Assembly: GCA_964036195.1 (NCBI GenBank)
Contig: OZ038457.1
Coordinates: forward strand, 19,805,147-19,869,146
DNA: 64,000 nt
From: Sphaerolaimus hirsutus
Taxonomy: Eukaryota > Nematoda > Chromadorea > Monhysterida > Sphaerolaimidae
Reading direction: 5' to 3'
The position numbers and the translations under genes are program-made. Shown piece by piece: positions 10,329 to 23,700 of this stretch. Each line of letters begins with the position of its first letter. Position 1 is the first letter of the stretch. The notes under the pieces are model-generated. The model ran no database searches. It saw only the letters and a list, made by a program, of their open reading frames with translations, and had not been told where the DNA came from.

Positions 10329-10611
10329 GCCATGGCGCCATTGGCGTTGGCGTCAGCGCCATGGAATGCTGTATATGTATGTAAATATACATACAAAACA
10401 GCAAAAAAACACAACATTTTTAATGATTTGCGGCCACATGAAGCAAATCTGATGATAATACCTTATATCTGGTGAAGAATGCGCGCTTGCGCGCAAAATT
10501 TTGTACGCTGACGTTGAAAAAGTCGCATTTTCTGGTCTCGCCCCGGGAGGGGGGGGGGGGCTGCAGCCCCCCCCCGCCTCCCATGGATACGGCCCTGCAC
10601 ATGCATGTAAG

Positions 10612-11030
10612 TTTTCTTAGGCCCCTTTTACACCTTTTTTCTGTGACGACTCCGACAACATGAAAAAGTTCATAAACCAAGTATAAAGTCCCATATTCAT
10701 TAGAAAACATGGCCAAGTATGCTTATCACCTAGGCGTATATGCATGCCAAATTGCAGATAAATCGTGCTTGTCTTTCAAGAGTTATAGACGTTTGAAGTT
10801 TTTTGCCATTGTCGCCATCTGTCGGGCTCCGACAATGGCACATTTTCTTCAAACGTCTATAACTCTTGAACGACAAGCACGATTTATCTGCTATTTGGAA
10901 TGCGTATACGCCTAGGTGGTAAGCATACTTGGCCATTTTATCCAATGAATATGGAACTTTTTACTTGACTATTTAACTTTTTCATGTCGTCACAGAAAAA
11001 AGGTGTAAAAGGGGTCTTATGTGCCTTCAC
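10612..11030. repeat. Large foldback (arms about 185 bp)
   Basis: The left arm (AGTTTTCTTAGGCCCC..., ATGGCCAAGTATGCTTATCA) is repeated inverted on the right (TAAGCATACTTGGCCAT, GTCGTCACAGAAAAAAGGTG). The centre near 10800-10850 carries GCCATTGTC / GACAATGGC. It lies just beyond the 3' end of the RLR gene. Confidence 0.8.
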
Positions 11031-11049
11031 ATCGCACATGCATTGAATT

Positions 11050-11400
11050 TGAACAAATCGGTAATGCGATGAGAGATGTCGCGTAGCCGCAGGATATTGA
11101 ACAAGTGCTATCAGGTCCAGGTACTGAAACTGCGCCCAGGTAAACCGACCAAAGGACCATTTGTCACGAGCGCACCACATGCATGCAGACTTTTCATGGG
11201 ATACACCCCGGGCACAGTGGGACTCAGATCGGCCGGCGGGTGCGCCAAAGGCTTCAGGGGGTACATTCTCTCGCAAATGGAACCTATGCTGCGAAAACTG
11301 GGTTGCGACAGGCAGATATGTTACAAATTGGCGACTCGTTGGTCATACATTTTACGGAAAGGCAAGGGGTTGTCAGGAACTTGAATTTTGAATTCAAGAA
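11050..11400. other. Unresolved exon-like stretch
   Basis: A segment at about 11070-11110 (minus) encodes LFNILRLRDIS-like sequence, and a related segment lies inverted at 8745-8800 on the + strand. Both have weak flanking splice signals. It may hold exons of the minus-strand gene at 5536-7958 or be a decayed duplicate. I cannot assign it. Confidence 0.25.
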
Positions 11401-11747
11401 ACGCTAGAAAAATCGACGTTAAGATGTATGTTTGTTGATATGGCAAGGCAACTTTTTGATTTCATAAAGACGCTCACAAACAAAAAAAGTTAAATGACCA
11501 GTAGCGGAATGAGAACACAAAAAAGCTAACAAACGAAAAAGTGCATTACACTTGAATAATACACTACTGATAAGAACCACAAGGTAAAATAAGTGACATT
11601 TGGAATTTTCAAAGCACCAAAGGGGTATTCAGACCGGCGCCAAATAAAGTTTGGCAAATGCAGAAACAGAAATGAGATTCCACCATGCGAAACAGGACAA
11701 ATTATTAGCACATGATACCCATATTTGCACCACATCAAATTTTCACA

Positions 11748-14700
11748 TTACTCATCTGCATCGCGGTCGATCTCAAATTCGACCTTTTTGTAATCGTCCA
11801 CAGCGATTTGCTCCTCTTTGACTTTCTCGGCCTTTTTACGGGCATCTTCGTTTCGGGCCTGAGTGAAAGCTCTATAATGTAAAATGAGTTGAAAAAATGT
11901 TCTGAATAGAAAAATGCTTAATTATTCCTCAAAAATGAAATTTATAGGTATTTAGATACTTAAATACTTATAAGAGCTTCGGTTAACCGATAGTTTTAGT
12001 TAATCGACGGTGAACTTTGCGCGAACCACCTTCAAAAAAGTGTAAAAACACTTTTAAAAAATGACCCGAAAAACATCTCAAACAAGAATGTAGGTAAGTA
12101 CTGATAAATACCAACTGACCTGCATCCTAGCGTCCTTTATCAGACGGTCACATTTTTTCAGCACATCAGTCAACTCATCAAACTCATCATCATCATCACT
12201 TTCACTATCACCTTCACTGTGTTTTGAATCAATTTTCAGGGTTCGTTCACGCAGAGCCATCATGAAGTCCGACATCAGAATCTGATCAGGGGGGGGGGGT
12301 TGTAAACAATCGACCAGAATATATTTTGGTGCTAAATTCGACCATGTAGCTGACCCTCTCGTCGGTGGTGATCTCGTCCACGTAGAAGTGCAGCCCGGTG
12401 ATGGTGCGCCACGATTTTACACGGCCGTGCACCCGCTCGCCACCGTCGGGTAGGAGCTGTTAGGACACGAATAATATGTAGATTTATTTATGTCTAATTG
12501 TTGGCTCACTGCCAATGTGAGAATAAGCAACGCGTACATTCATGCGAGAATACACACAATACACAAGCGATAAATGGTTGGTGATGAGTGAAGTTGAATG
12601 ACAAGTGGGAAATCATATGAAAAGCAAACTTACATTTGAGTGACATGTAAATTTAAAGGCTGGATACTAGTCCTTTACTCACCAATTTCTATTTGCTGAA
12701 CTGACCCCAAAAACACCATCCACAAAACCACCTTCTCACCTGCACCAACACGATCGAGTCCACAGCCACAGTTGGCAGGTAGACAGTGGGCCCGAGTCTG
12801 ACCAGTCTGCCCCAGGGCAGGCCGCACTTTGCGTCGGCGCAGCGGATCGAACCGGCCATGGATACTCCGTCCATGTCGTCCTCGTAGGTGGGCAGTCTGG
12901 GTGGGGGTGCCCATTTGCTATGGGGCGGCCCTGTACCGGTGCACATGTAAACCCGGTGCATATGTAGGCCTATTTTCCCATCACACTGATATTTTAAAGG
13001 TAAATCGGTAAATGGAGACACCCCAACGGCACATAGCTCAACACGGAGCTTCCAGGCACCTACCTCAACTTGCCAGCATTTTCGGCGGGAACTGCCTTGG
13101 CACGTAGCCAAATTTCGGGCGCGATGCATGCGTAGTGGGAGCCGGCAACTCGACGCACCTCAGTTGACGAGCAGACGACCCGTTTGCACTGGGCGCACTC
13201 CAGACGGTAGCTGAGTTTGGATTATTTTTGAGGGTGATTTATTATGCTACTGATACATTTGACGTGAAACATCTTGATTCTTGACCCAACTTCCAGTCTC
13301 TCCCAAGATGGTTACCGCTGTATTACAGTGGGTGACTGAGTCAAAGAGAGGGCTTATCAATTTTGAGTTGCCAGGCACGGCAAATGCGTGGTTTGCATTG
13401 GCGGTGGAGTGAAAAGAGAGATATTATGTAAATATTATATTCATAAAATTTATTTGAATATTGGCATGGATTTCATCCATGTATACTGTTCGGACAAAAC
13501 GCTATACAACGAATTATACCATATTTTAATAAGATCAAATTAAAAATTTTGCACCTAATTTACCAAAAGTGGGAGCAATGTGATGTGATGTGATGTGATG
13601 TTAAAAAATTCAATGTATGTTCGTTAATTCAGATGGAATATGGTAGATTAAATTGTAGGTTGTACCGTCAGTACAATACCGCTGATAATACCAAATAATA
13701 ATAAAATAATCAATTTCCCGGCAAAACATGAAGCCACGCGGCGCTGGCGTACTTCGTGCGCGTCGCGCGGCACCGCAGCCAGGCAACAAGTACTGGTATT
13801 CTATCAGTTACAAATATGTCAATAAATCGGTAGATGCATTAGCCCGCTATTCTTAAAAGGCGTATCCGCAAAACAAAGTGAATTCAAAATAGTCGCAAAA
13901 TAGTCGCCGCGAAACGCACGTGTTATTTGCGAGAGTGCGTCGTTTATGTTCCGCCTGTTCAGTCAGAATCTGTTCGGCACGCCGGGCCTCGTCGACACGT
14001 TTTCGCACCTGTAATGAGCGCCCCAGTTTTTTAGGCTATGACTCCTGGGGCCACATTTATTTAGAAGACACAGGAGCAGGGGTAGGAAAGGGGACGGGTT
14101 GGGGGGGGGGGTTACACCCCCAAACCGCCCAGCTATCTATCTATCCCGGAGGCAAATTTTTCCGCTACTATCCCCCTAGGGTTGGCAAGCGATTTTTTTT
14201 AAGCGATTTTTTTTTTAAATTCGATTAAAAAAAAAAATCGCAGCACCCATACCGATTTAAAAAAAAAATCGCTGGCTAAAAATTTTGGTACTCAAGCACT
14301 AGGTAAAATGCAAAAATTTTGCGCGCAAGCGCGCACTTTCATGCAAACAATCCATCAGTTACTTTTTTCATTGCTTTTACAACCAATTTGGGGGTGTAGT
14401 ACGCATTTATGTGTGCTTTTAAGCGTGTAAGGTAGGCTGTAAATCATTTTAGGAAGTATTCATAGTTATGGTTTGTGTTGTCACATCAAACATTTATGCA
14501 AATGCATCCATGTTCACTTCCAATATGATTTATAGTTTGTTCTGAGCAAGAACATGCTATTTCTGCAAACAAAATTGCAAATGGTCGATGAAATGTGATT
14601 CACGTCACAAATATAACAATTGAATTACTTTTACACTTAAAAATAACTGACTTTCAAGCTTTTCCAAACCTCTACAGTACTTATATTAGCACAGAAAGCA

Positions 14701-17700
14701 TAAGTGTGCACTCTCTATCAATTTTTATGGCTTTTATCACCCCCAGAGGCGATTTTAGGCAGAAATGGGGCTAATTTTGACCCCAGCGATTTTTATTAAA
14801 AAAATCGATTTTTTATTTCTAAATCGGGGTCGTTAAAAAAATCGATTTTTTTCCAACCCTATATCCCCCAAACCCCTCCCTCCAAATCGCCCAGCAATCT
14901 ACCTATCCGAAGTGATTTCTGAGAAAATTTTACTCCTATTGTTGCTCAAAATCGCTCATTTTCGTACCTTTCTGGTCAGGCGACACAGTCAGGTAATTTT
15001 GGCAATTTTGTGGAAGCAAATCGGCCACCCCTCTTTTTCAATCTTTACTCAATTCAAATAGTTGATGATGAAAGTGTAGTTAGATGCATGACATCAAGTG
15101 ACTGGTTTAATACTGTATAACAAATCCCCTATAACTATCAGTCATGTGTTCAATATTTAACTCATTTTTGTCAACTAAAACTATAGTTGACAATGAAAAA
15201 CGGAAAATTTTCGGTCAACTAGTGTGTGAAGGTTGAATATGCCATTCCAAGCTATCAAAACACCATATTGTTACTAGCAAGGACGTAGCCAGGGGGGGCG
15301 GGGGGGGGGCGGCCGCCCCCCCCTTCCCGGGCCGGACCAAAAAATGTGCCAGAAATGGCACTTTCAGACGACGATTTTGTCGACAGTTTGTAAAATTTTT
15401 GCGCGCAAGCGCGCATTCTCCCTTCACAACATATCTTTTTGGCTGACCAGTCTCCGCGGCCTAAAAGCCAGTGAAAATGGACTCAATTTCTGACCATGTC
15501 GCTGTATATGCCTGTAAATTACAGACGTATACTGCTGTTTTGGCGCCAATGCCAACGCCAGTGGTGCCATGGCGTGGCGCATACGAATGGCGCCATTCCC
15601 CTACAACAGGGGTAAAATTTTAGGGTGTGGGGGGCGCCGCCCCCTCCGTTCGCCGGGCTCCGTATACAATCCGCCCCCGCTCAAAAATCCTGGCTACGTC
15701 CCTGGTTCTAGGGATGGCCAAAAAACGTTTTTTAACGACCCTGTTTGTTTTTTTAAAAACAACGTTTTTTTAAATTTCAAACGGTTTTTTTTAAAAGCGC
15801 CCTGGTTATGGGTCAACATATACAGGTATATCAAACAATTGCCAGTACTTTGTGATGTAATATATAGCAACAGAATGGCTGTGCAGCCATGGGATAGCAT
15901 TATAATGGTGATTTCTGTCAAAAATATCCATTTTTTATTGATTTGTTACGTATATCACCTTTTGTCGAAACGTCATGACTTCAAGTCAAGTTTTGCATGG
16001 AATAGCACTTATATAAGCTTATATTTATTAGTAGGCTATTCCGTTGACAGTGATGGATCACATTGTAGAAGTACAGGGGTGGGCATCTTCAGTTACCGCT
16101 GGGAAAATGCGATAGATTGAGCTACGGTTGAGCTATCAGAATGAAATTTTAACACAATGGAGTAGACTCCATAGGACACCTATTCTGAAGTTTGCAACCC
16201 AAACGGCCACATTTTGGGTGAGTTGTGGAACACACGGTTTTTAGTGTAATTTTGTGACTTGGCGTCACCCATAGGATAAATCGAGGGTGGCATTTGAGGG
16301 GGGGGTCATCGGTCGTTGGTGTCGTCCCATTCTGTCGTACATCGGCCGATTTTGATGCCCTTTGAGTATGTTGTGGTCGCGCCTACTACCAAATTCTTTT
16401 TTTACTCGAATAGTCCCCCAGTCCCGAGATAAGGGGGGTGAAGTCACAAAATTACACTAAAAACTGTGTGTTCCACAACTCCTCCAAACTGTGGCCGTTT
16501 GGGTTGCAAACTTCAGCATAGGTGTCCTATGGAGTCTACTCTATTGTGTTAAAATTTCATTGTGATAGCTCAACTGTAGCTCAAGCTATCGCGTTTTTCC
16601 AGCGGTAACTGAAGATGCCCACCCCTGTATGTGGGAGCACATTGGCTGGATATTATATGCTACACTAACATATCACGGCTTATTATTACACAATAGCAAG
16701 AACAAATGGAAGCTTTCACACTAAAAATGCCTCAAAACCAATGAAAACAATCACCAATGGTAAAGTGTATGTGCAATTGCGCGCTTGCGCGCAAAAAATT
16801 GCAAAATACCTAGTACATAGTACACATTTTTTGGCTTTGAAAAAACAACGGTTTCGATGCCTCTGTTTTTAAAAAAACAACGTTTTTATAATAAAAAAAC
16901 GGTTAAAAAAACACACCGGTCATCCCTAATTGTTACATATACACCAAGGTGATTTTACTTACATGTGAAATTGTGGGCTTTCAGCACTATGCGCACAAAT
17001 GCAGATTTTCTTTAAAGCTAGACATGCTTATTATTTCATGCTTAGAAATTAGTGCCAATATATCATCACAAGACACATTGAAGGAGCAAGCACGTCATTT
17101 AATTGTTATTTTATCCAGTATATATTAATCAATATTTAGCATTAAGTATTTTCGAGAACAACGCAGGCTTCGTGCCATTACACGAATACACAAACCAAAC
17201 ACACTTATCTGAATATTACGAAGCGCTGTAAATATCTTACTCATTTGAGCTAAAATACCTATTACATCTATATTCATTTACCTGTACATTTATGCAAAAT
17301 GAAGACCAAAATCCGATCCAAAAGTACACTCATAATCTGTCAAAACTACTTCTAAAATGGGAAACGTCTGCAAGAAAAAGCCAAAAAACGACGTTATCGA
17401 GCCGGAGCCAAACAAGGATGCAAACATCCCCGAAATTCGCATAGATTCTCCAGTGTCCGACCAGGTGCCAGTCCCAGACCCTGTCAAATGACCTGTAAAA
17501 TGTCAAATCTCATGCTCAAAAGTCATGGAAAATGCCCTGCAAGTGGCAACCGAATTGTCATTTTGCAGGACATTTTCCATGACTTTTGACACCTTGCATG
17601 ACATTTGACATTTTACAGGGCATTTTACAGGGTCTGAGACTGCCCCCAGGGGGATGTTCCTTCAGGTAAGGTACCCGAAAACTCGACCTAGAAAAAGTGA

Positions 17701-20700
17701 CCTTTTTATTCAAAATCCCATTAAATAATCATCTTGTCCTTACATTACACACTCTGTCGCCCTGTCCTTACATTACACTGTCTCATAAATGTAACTGTCG
17801 TATGTTCGATTGATTTTTGCTTCTGTTTGTGTTTTGAGGATATCCATGACTCGCGTAGCCACCCGTGGTATTGTTGATGAACTGAAATGAATCTTCACCG
17901 CGCAGAAAACCCGGAAGAAAACGATTTAGAATTACCAAGAGGAGAGGATTCAAAAGGGAGCGACAGTGAAGACAACCTAAAAAATAACGACGACAACTAT
18001 GGTAAGATCCCAACGTGTCTAAATAACTACCTATAAACATAGGAACAACACACTTTGTAACGTGCACTGCCAAGTAACTTGTAACTGTAAGATAAACTTT
18101 AAACAGTTCACTGGAATGGGCCCACACAAACTACATTGTTGACACTAAAATTTGTGTCAACTAAATTTAACTGAGTTTAGATAAATTATGTGATTTGAAC
18201 TTTCTAAGTTATAGTCTATAGAGTGTAGTAAATTTTATATCGTGACACTTAATTTTAACTGTTTCTGTTAAATGAGATGCTTTTAATATTTTTTTGTGTT
18301 ATTTAGTTGACATTCAGTTGACACGAACTTTCGATGTCAACTAGTATGTGCGGGCGGGCCCAATGTGCCTGCGTGCGATTATCGCCCATACAATTTAAAA
18401 ACAGCAAGTCCTCCCGTAGACCGACCACAATCACCACCAAAAACAGATGATGACGAAAATAGTTTTGACGAAAACGATGAGCCCCAAATGGGACATTCCG
18501 AACATGAAAATGAAAGGAGTCCGATACCCCAGGTGCCAATCCCAGACCCTGCAAAAAGCGGTGTAAAATGTCAAATGTCATGCAAAGTGTCAAAAGTAAT
18601 AGAAAATGCCCCGCAAAATGGCAACAACCGATTTGCCATTTTGCAGGGCATTTTCCATCACTTTTGACACTTTGTATGACATTTGACAATTTACACGGCT
18701 TTTTACAAGGTCTGGGAGTGCCCCCAGGCTACCTACAGACCTGCCGACAAACCCGACAAGCCTAGGAGAGTCTCTGCACGTGCGTTTGTGAAAAATTGGT
18801 TTGAAAGTGTATGTCATTTGCATCAGAAGTCTAGAAGGGGGGGGGGGTCAACCCCACAAAGGCTTCGTCGGGTGATATTCCCCTTTTGAGTTTAACACCT
18901 TGAAAAGTCTATTATATTCATGACCCCGCGAACCCCGACCCAAATTTGTTTGCAGTTAGTTACCTATCTGTCTGAAGGAGTGATTTTCCTATCTAAATAT
19001 CTGAACGCCATTGACTCTAAATTTACAAGATCCCTGATTTGCATGATAATAACTTAGATTTACATTCAATTTAAGTCGTACAGGGCCTGAATTTGTAGAA
19101 AGGTAACAACATATTTATCTCATTTTCACAGGAGGTCAGATCAGTATGATCCGGCTAAGTTCTTTTCTTATGCAAGCTTACAAAACGCTTCCATGTGCCC
19201 ATTTGCTGTAGTTTACCTAAACTAGCTTCCCATCCGAGTTCATTACTGTTTCCTGTCCGTTTTGTGTTTCCAATGCAATGTAATCAGTGGAACCAGTGCA
19301 CATTGTATACAACAATAAAAACCTTGTTTGCATTACACCTGGGGGCGATTTATGCGCTGCATTTAAGGTGCCCCCAGACAGGTTTAGTCTGCCTAAGTTC
19401 TGGTGTAGTCAGGGAATAATTGAAATAACTCTGGGAGTTGATCAAGTATACATCAAGCCACATAGCCCAGGAAACAGTGTCCAATAAAGGGACTAGGATG
19501 GATGAAAGCACTCAGCTCAGCACTTTTCACCTTTGCCGCCTGCTTAAAAACAGCTAAATATCAAGCAATCGAATATTCAACCACCAAAGTCTTAGCACAC
19601 CATCCAAACATCGCAGAGGAGCTATGGATGTACGACCAAAGTCCGTCAGAAGAGAGCGGCGGGGAAATGCCGCCGCAGCCGGTACATTTGTCGCCGGGCA
19701 GACCGCCCCCGCCGAAAACCTACACCAGGTGTCACTCCTAGAGCCTGTCAAATGCCCTGTAAAATGTCAAGTGTCATGCAAAGTTGTCAAAAAGTCATGT
19801 AGAATGCCCCCTGCAAAATAGCAAACATTCGTTGCCATTTCCCAGGTAATTTTACATGACTTGAGACACTTTACATGACATTTGACATTTTACAGGGCAT
19901 TTTACAGTTTCTGGGAGTGTCCCTCCCCAGCAGCGAGGATGAAAATAAGGACGCCCCCTTGAATCCCATGAAGGTTGGCAACATCGTGAAGTACAACTTG
20001 TTGGACAAATATGACGTGTTCGCCAATATGAGACCGGAGAATGTGAGTTACATTTGTGTATCCAATGCATGGCTTGGTAGCATGCAGAATATCCTTATGT
20101 ATGCTTAGTTGTCCAGAGGGATAGCAAAATCATGGGTTTCAGACTGACTCGAAAAGCATTTTTGTTGTTTGTTTTTTTGTTGCGCGAAAAGCCGGCAATT
20201 TCTAATACAAATTTTAAAAACATTGGCGGTTGTTTTCAGTGGTTTTGCAGCATTTTTGTGTCCCAATTCTACATATAAGAAAATGCATGATCATTCCGAC
20301 AGGTTTCTGAAACATCAAAGTATGAAATATCACTCTAAATTCAACTTCTTTTCTCAGTTTGTTTAAGCAATTCCCTCGTCGAAGTCGAGAAGGTTCAACC
20401 AAATACGAAAATAACATAAAAATGGACTTTTTAACAAAAAGCTTGCTTTTTACCAACTTTTCGCCCATATTAGAAACAGCATTTTTCCATCCCTAGATGT
20501 CCAGAGAACATTATTTCTCTCCGTTTTTCTCATTTTCCCGAATTCTGTTCCATTTATATCAATTGTTTACAACCCAAAAAGAAAGACCGCAAGAACTGGC
20601 GCAAGGCAATGAAACACCTGAAAAATCTAGACAAACACGAAATTTCACAACCAGAGGAAAATAAGGAGGTCCCGTTAAATCCCATGAAGACTGGCAATAT

Positions 20701-23700
20701 AGTGAAGTACAGCCTCTTGGACAAATATAATATTTTCGGCAATATGAAACCTGATAATGTGAGTTTTGCTAATGTGCTTTGTTTGGCTTATAAATATCCT
20801 TTACGTTGTCTATTTGTCCAAATGACTTTTTTCTATTTTTTTCTCACTTTCCTGAATTTTAATTTTTTTATTTGGTTCAATGTTTGCAACCCGAAAAGCG
20901 AGGTCGCCAGAGGTGGCGCTGGGCTATGAAACAGCTGAAAAAGCGACAACGCACTTTACAACCAGTTAAAATGCGGGTTGAAAGTGACTTCATAAAGCAC
21001 AGAATGTTGGCTTCAGTAGGCGTCCAGGTGCCAGTCCCAGACCCTGTAAAATGCCCTGTAAAATGTCAAATGTCATACAATGTGTCAAAAGTCATGGAAA
21101 ATGCCCTTCAAAATGGCAACCGACACTTTGTAAATATGACATTTTACATTTTACAGGGTTTGGGACTGCCTCCCCCCAGGGTACGAAAAGCAATGTGAGT
21201 GGCGGCGGGATTCGTTTTCGGGGTTTAAGGTGCAAACACACACATTTTTCAGGCTTGTTCCGGGTGTAGAAAGGTTAGGCAAAAAAAATGCAGAATCTAG
21301 GTGAAAATAGCTAAAAAATAATATATTAGCAGATAGCTGGCCGATATGAGTAGCAGTATCATAGATAAATAGATAGGTATCTGAGCCGCCCCCGGGATAA
21401 ATAAATAGATAACTGGATTGTTTTGGGGAACCACAACTACCCCTTTAGACCCCTTTATCATGTATTTTTCTCACACTGGCATGATAAGAATAATTTGTAA
21501 TGAAGCACAGCGGGATTGAGACCAGTTTGCGCAATTTTTATGTACATGGTCGGGCTGAAAAGTCCCCGGGCAGTGCTCGGCATTCGCGCTGGGGGTAAGC
21601 TACGGTTTTAAAATTTTAACACGTTAATATATCAGGTGTTTTGAGTTTTCACCCAAAATTTCACCCCTCTAGCTCCACCCAATGCGGAACTGTGGGGGCA
21701 GGGGTATCTTGAATTTTGACCATCCGAGTGGTTGGATAGATAGCAAATCGCTCCTCTGGAGGGATAGATAGCTGAAAAATTTTCTGGGGGGGGGTTGGGG
21801 GGGGGTTTGGGGGGGGGTTGTGGTGGTTCGATATATAGGCTTTTTCGGGGCATAGAAGGAAGAAAAGGGAGAAAAATCGCTAAAAGTAGGTGTAAAATAG
21901 CTCAAAATGGGTATACAAGAGCATATAGTACTTAAAATAGCTGAAAATAGGCAGTTAGACGCATGAACCAGTGATTTTGGAGGTGAAAATCTATATATAG
22001 GTATGAAAAACAGCGATTTTCAGCCAAAATTGGGGTATAGTTTCTGAAAAATCGCTCCAGATAGGTAGATAGCTGGGCGATTTGGGGGGGGGGGTTTAGG
22101 GGGTAGTAGCCCAAAATTTTGCCTCCGGGATAGATAGATAGCTGAGCGGCCTCCGGGATAGATAGATAGCTGGGCGGTTTGGGGGGGGGTAACCCCCCCC
22201 CAACCCCCCCCATTCGAGACCCCTGTGTGGGGGTTACAATTTCGGTCATTTTGTACTGATGTACAAATGGTGCTCTAGCTCAACGCTGCTTTAAGTTGTG
22301 ATCATGAAACTTTGGCTAGTGTAAGCCACCAGTGTTGGCAATGTGCCAGCACTTACCAACATTAGCTATGATATCATAAGCCTGGTCCATATTGTCATTA
22401 CTCTCACTACTCTCACTACCAAATTCATCATTCTGCGTCTATGGTTGGTCAATAATACAGGTTAATACAGGATGCATTTTACATGCACACTGCTGTTGAA
22501 CACAGATAATGTGTCCACTACAGATTAGTAATGAAACAAAAATGAAATTTAATTGACATAATAATTTACTGCACATTTCAAAACAACATTAAAATCACTG
22601 CAATACAACATGATCTCAGATGATAACCAAAAACATCCATCACAGTTCCCACGTTTCTTGCACATCACCCTGATCTGCATATTAATTTTACCTTAATAGC
22701 AATGATGTTGATGAAAGTGTTGAATAGTATCAGCACATTGCCAACACTGGTGGCTTACACTAGCCAAAGTTTCATTATCACAACTTTAAGCAGCGTTGAG
22801 CTAGAGCACCATTTGTACATCAGTACAAAATGACCGAAATTGTAACCCCCACAGTTCCGCAGTGGGTGGAGCTAGAGGGGTGAAATTTTTGGTGAAAACT
22901 CAAAACACCTGATATATTAACGTGTTAAAATTTTACAACCGTAGCTTACCCCTAGCGCGAATGGCGAGCACTGCCCGGGGACTTTTCAGCCCGACCATGT
23001 AAATACAATCGCTATACAAAGTAAACGCAAACGTACGCAAATCCCACTGACAAAACTACATTTTGTTGTCGTTCTTTTTCATGCACCATTTTTTTCTAAA
23101 CACACCACATATCCAATCATTTGATCATGTAACCTAACCAATTAATGTGTGCAATGCACCCTGACTATTTACACATTTTAACACAAAACAACGTTTTCAC
23201 AATTTTCCGAACACACCATCCCTAATCAAATCAAAACTACGCACAGCGATGGCGTAAAGCACTGAAACTATGGAAAGCAAAACGTCATGAGTTCGAAAAC
23301 TCGAGCCAGCCAGAAACAGACCCGAGCCCACTGAATACCATGAAAACGGGTAATATTGTCAAATATGCCATGCTGGATAAATACAGCGTGTTCAATAAAA
23401 TGCAACCCGACAATGTTGGCTTAATTAAAGACCTTTCTTGAGTCATTTCAACAATCGATGCTAAATTTTCACGGCGCGGCGCAGAAATGGCGCAAGGTAT
23501 TCAAACTGTGGAAGGCAAAGCGGCACGAGTTGGAGGCGGAGTCAGAGTGGGTGGACGAAAACGCGCAGTGGAAGCATAACAAAGGTATGTATCTTGGCAC
23601 AAAGCCAAGTCAAAATTACCACGCACACCATAAATCAAAATTACATTCGATTTTCATGTGCATAACCACACATAACAGAAAACGGGCCCCGACTGAAAAC

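Larger units (their letters stand above)
8898..10597. mobile_element. hAT-like MITE (CAGGGACGTATCCAGG), TSD CACATGCA
   Basis: Starts CAGGGACGTATCCAGGATTT and ends GGATACGGCCCTG; CACATGCA flanks it exactly on both sides (8890-8897, 10598-10605). It contains a second hAT-like element (9052-10328), which in turn contains a TA-flanked element (9070-9521). Confidence 0.9.

Noticed and set aside
9341-10475. ORFs rich in ISNIDIEYR
   Set aside because: Translations of ATATCGA repeats.
15569-16120. 183-codon + strand ORF
   Set aside because: Runs through the ends of two repeat elements and has no protein-like motif.
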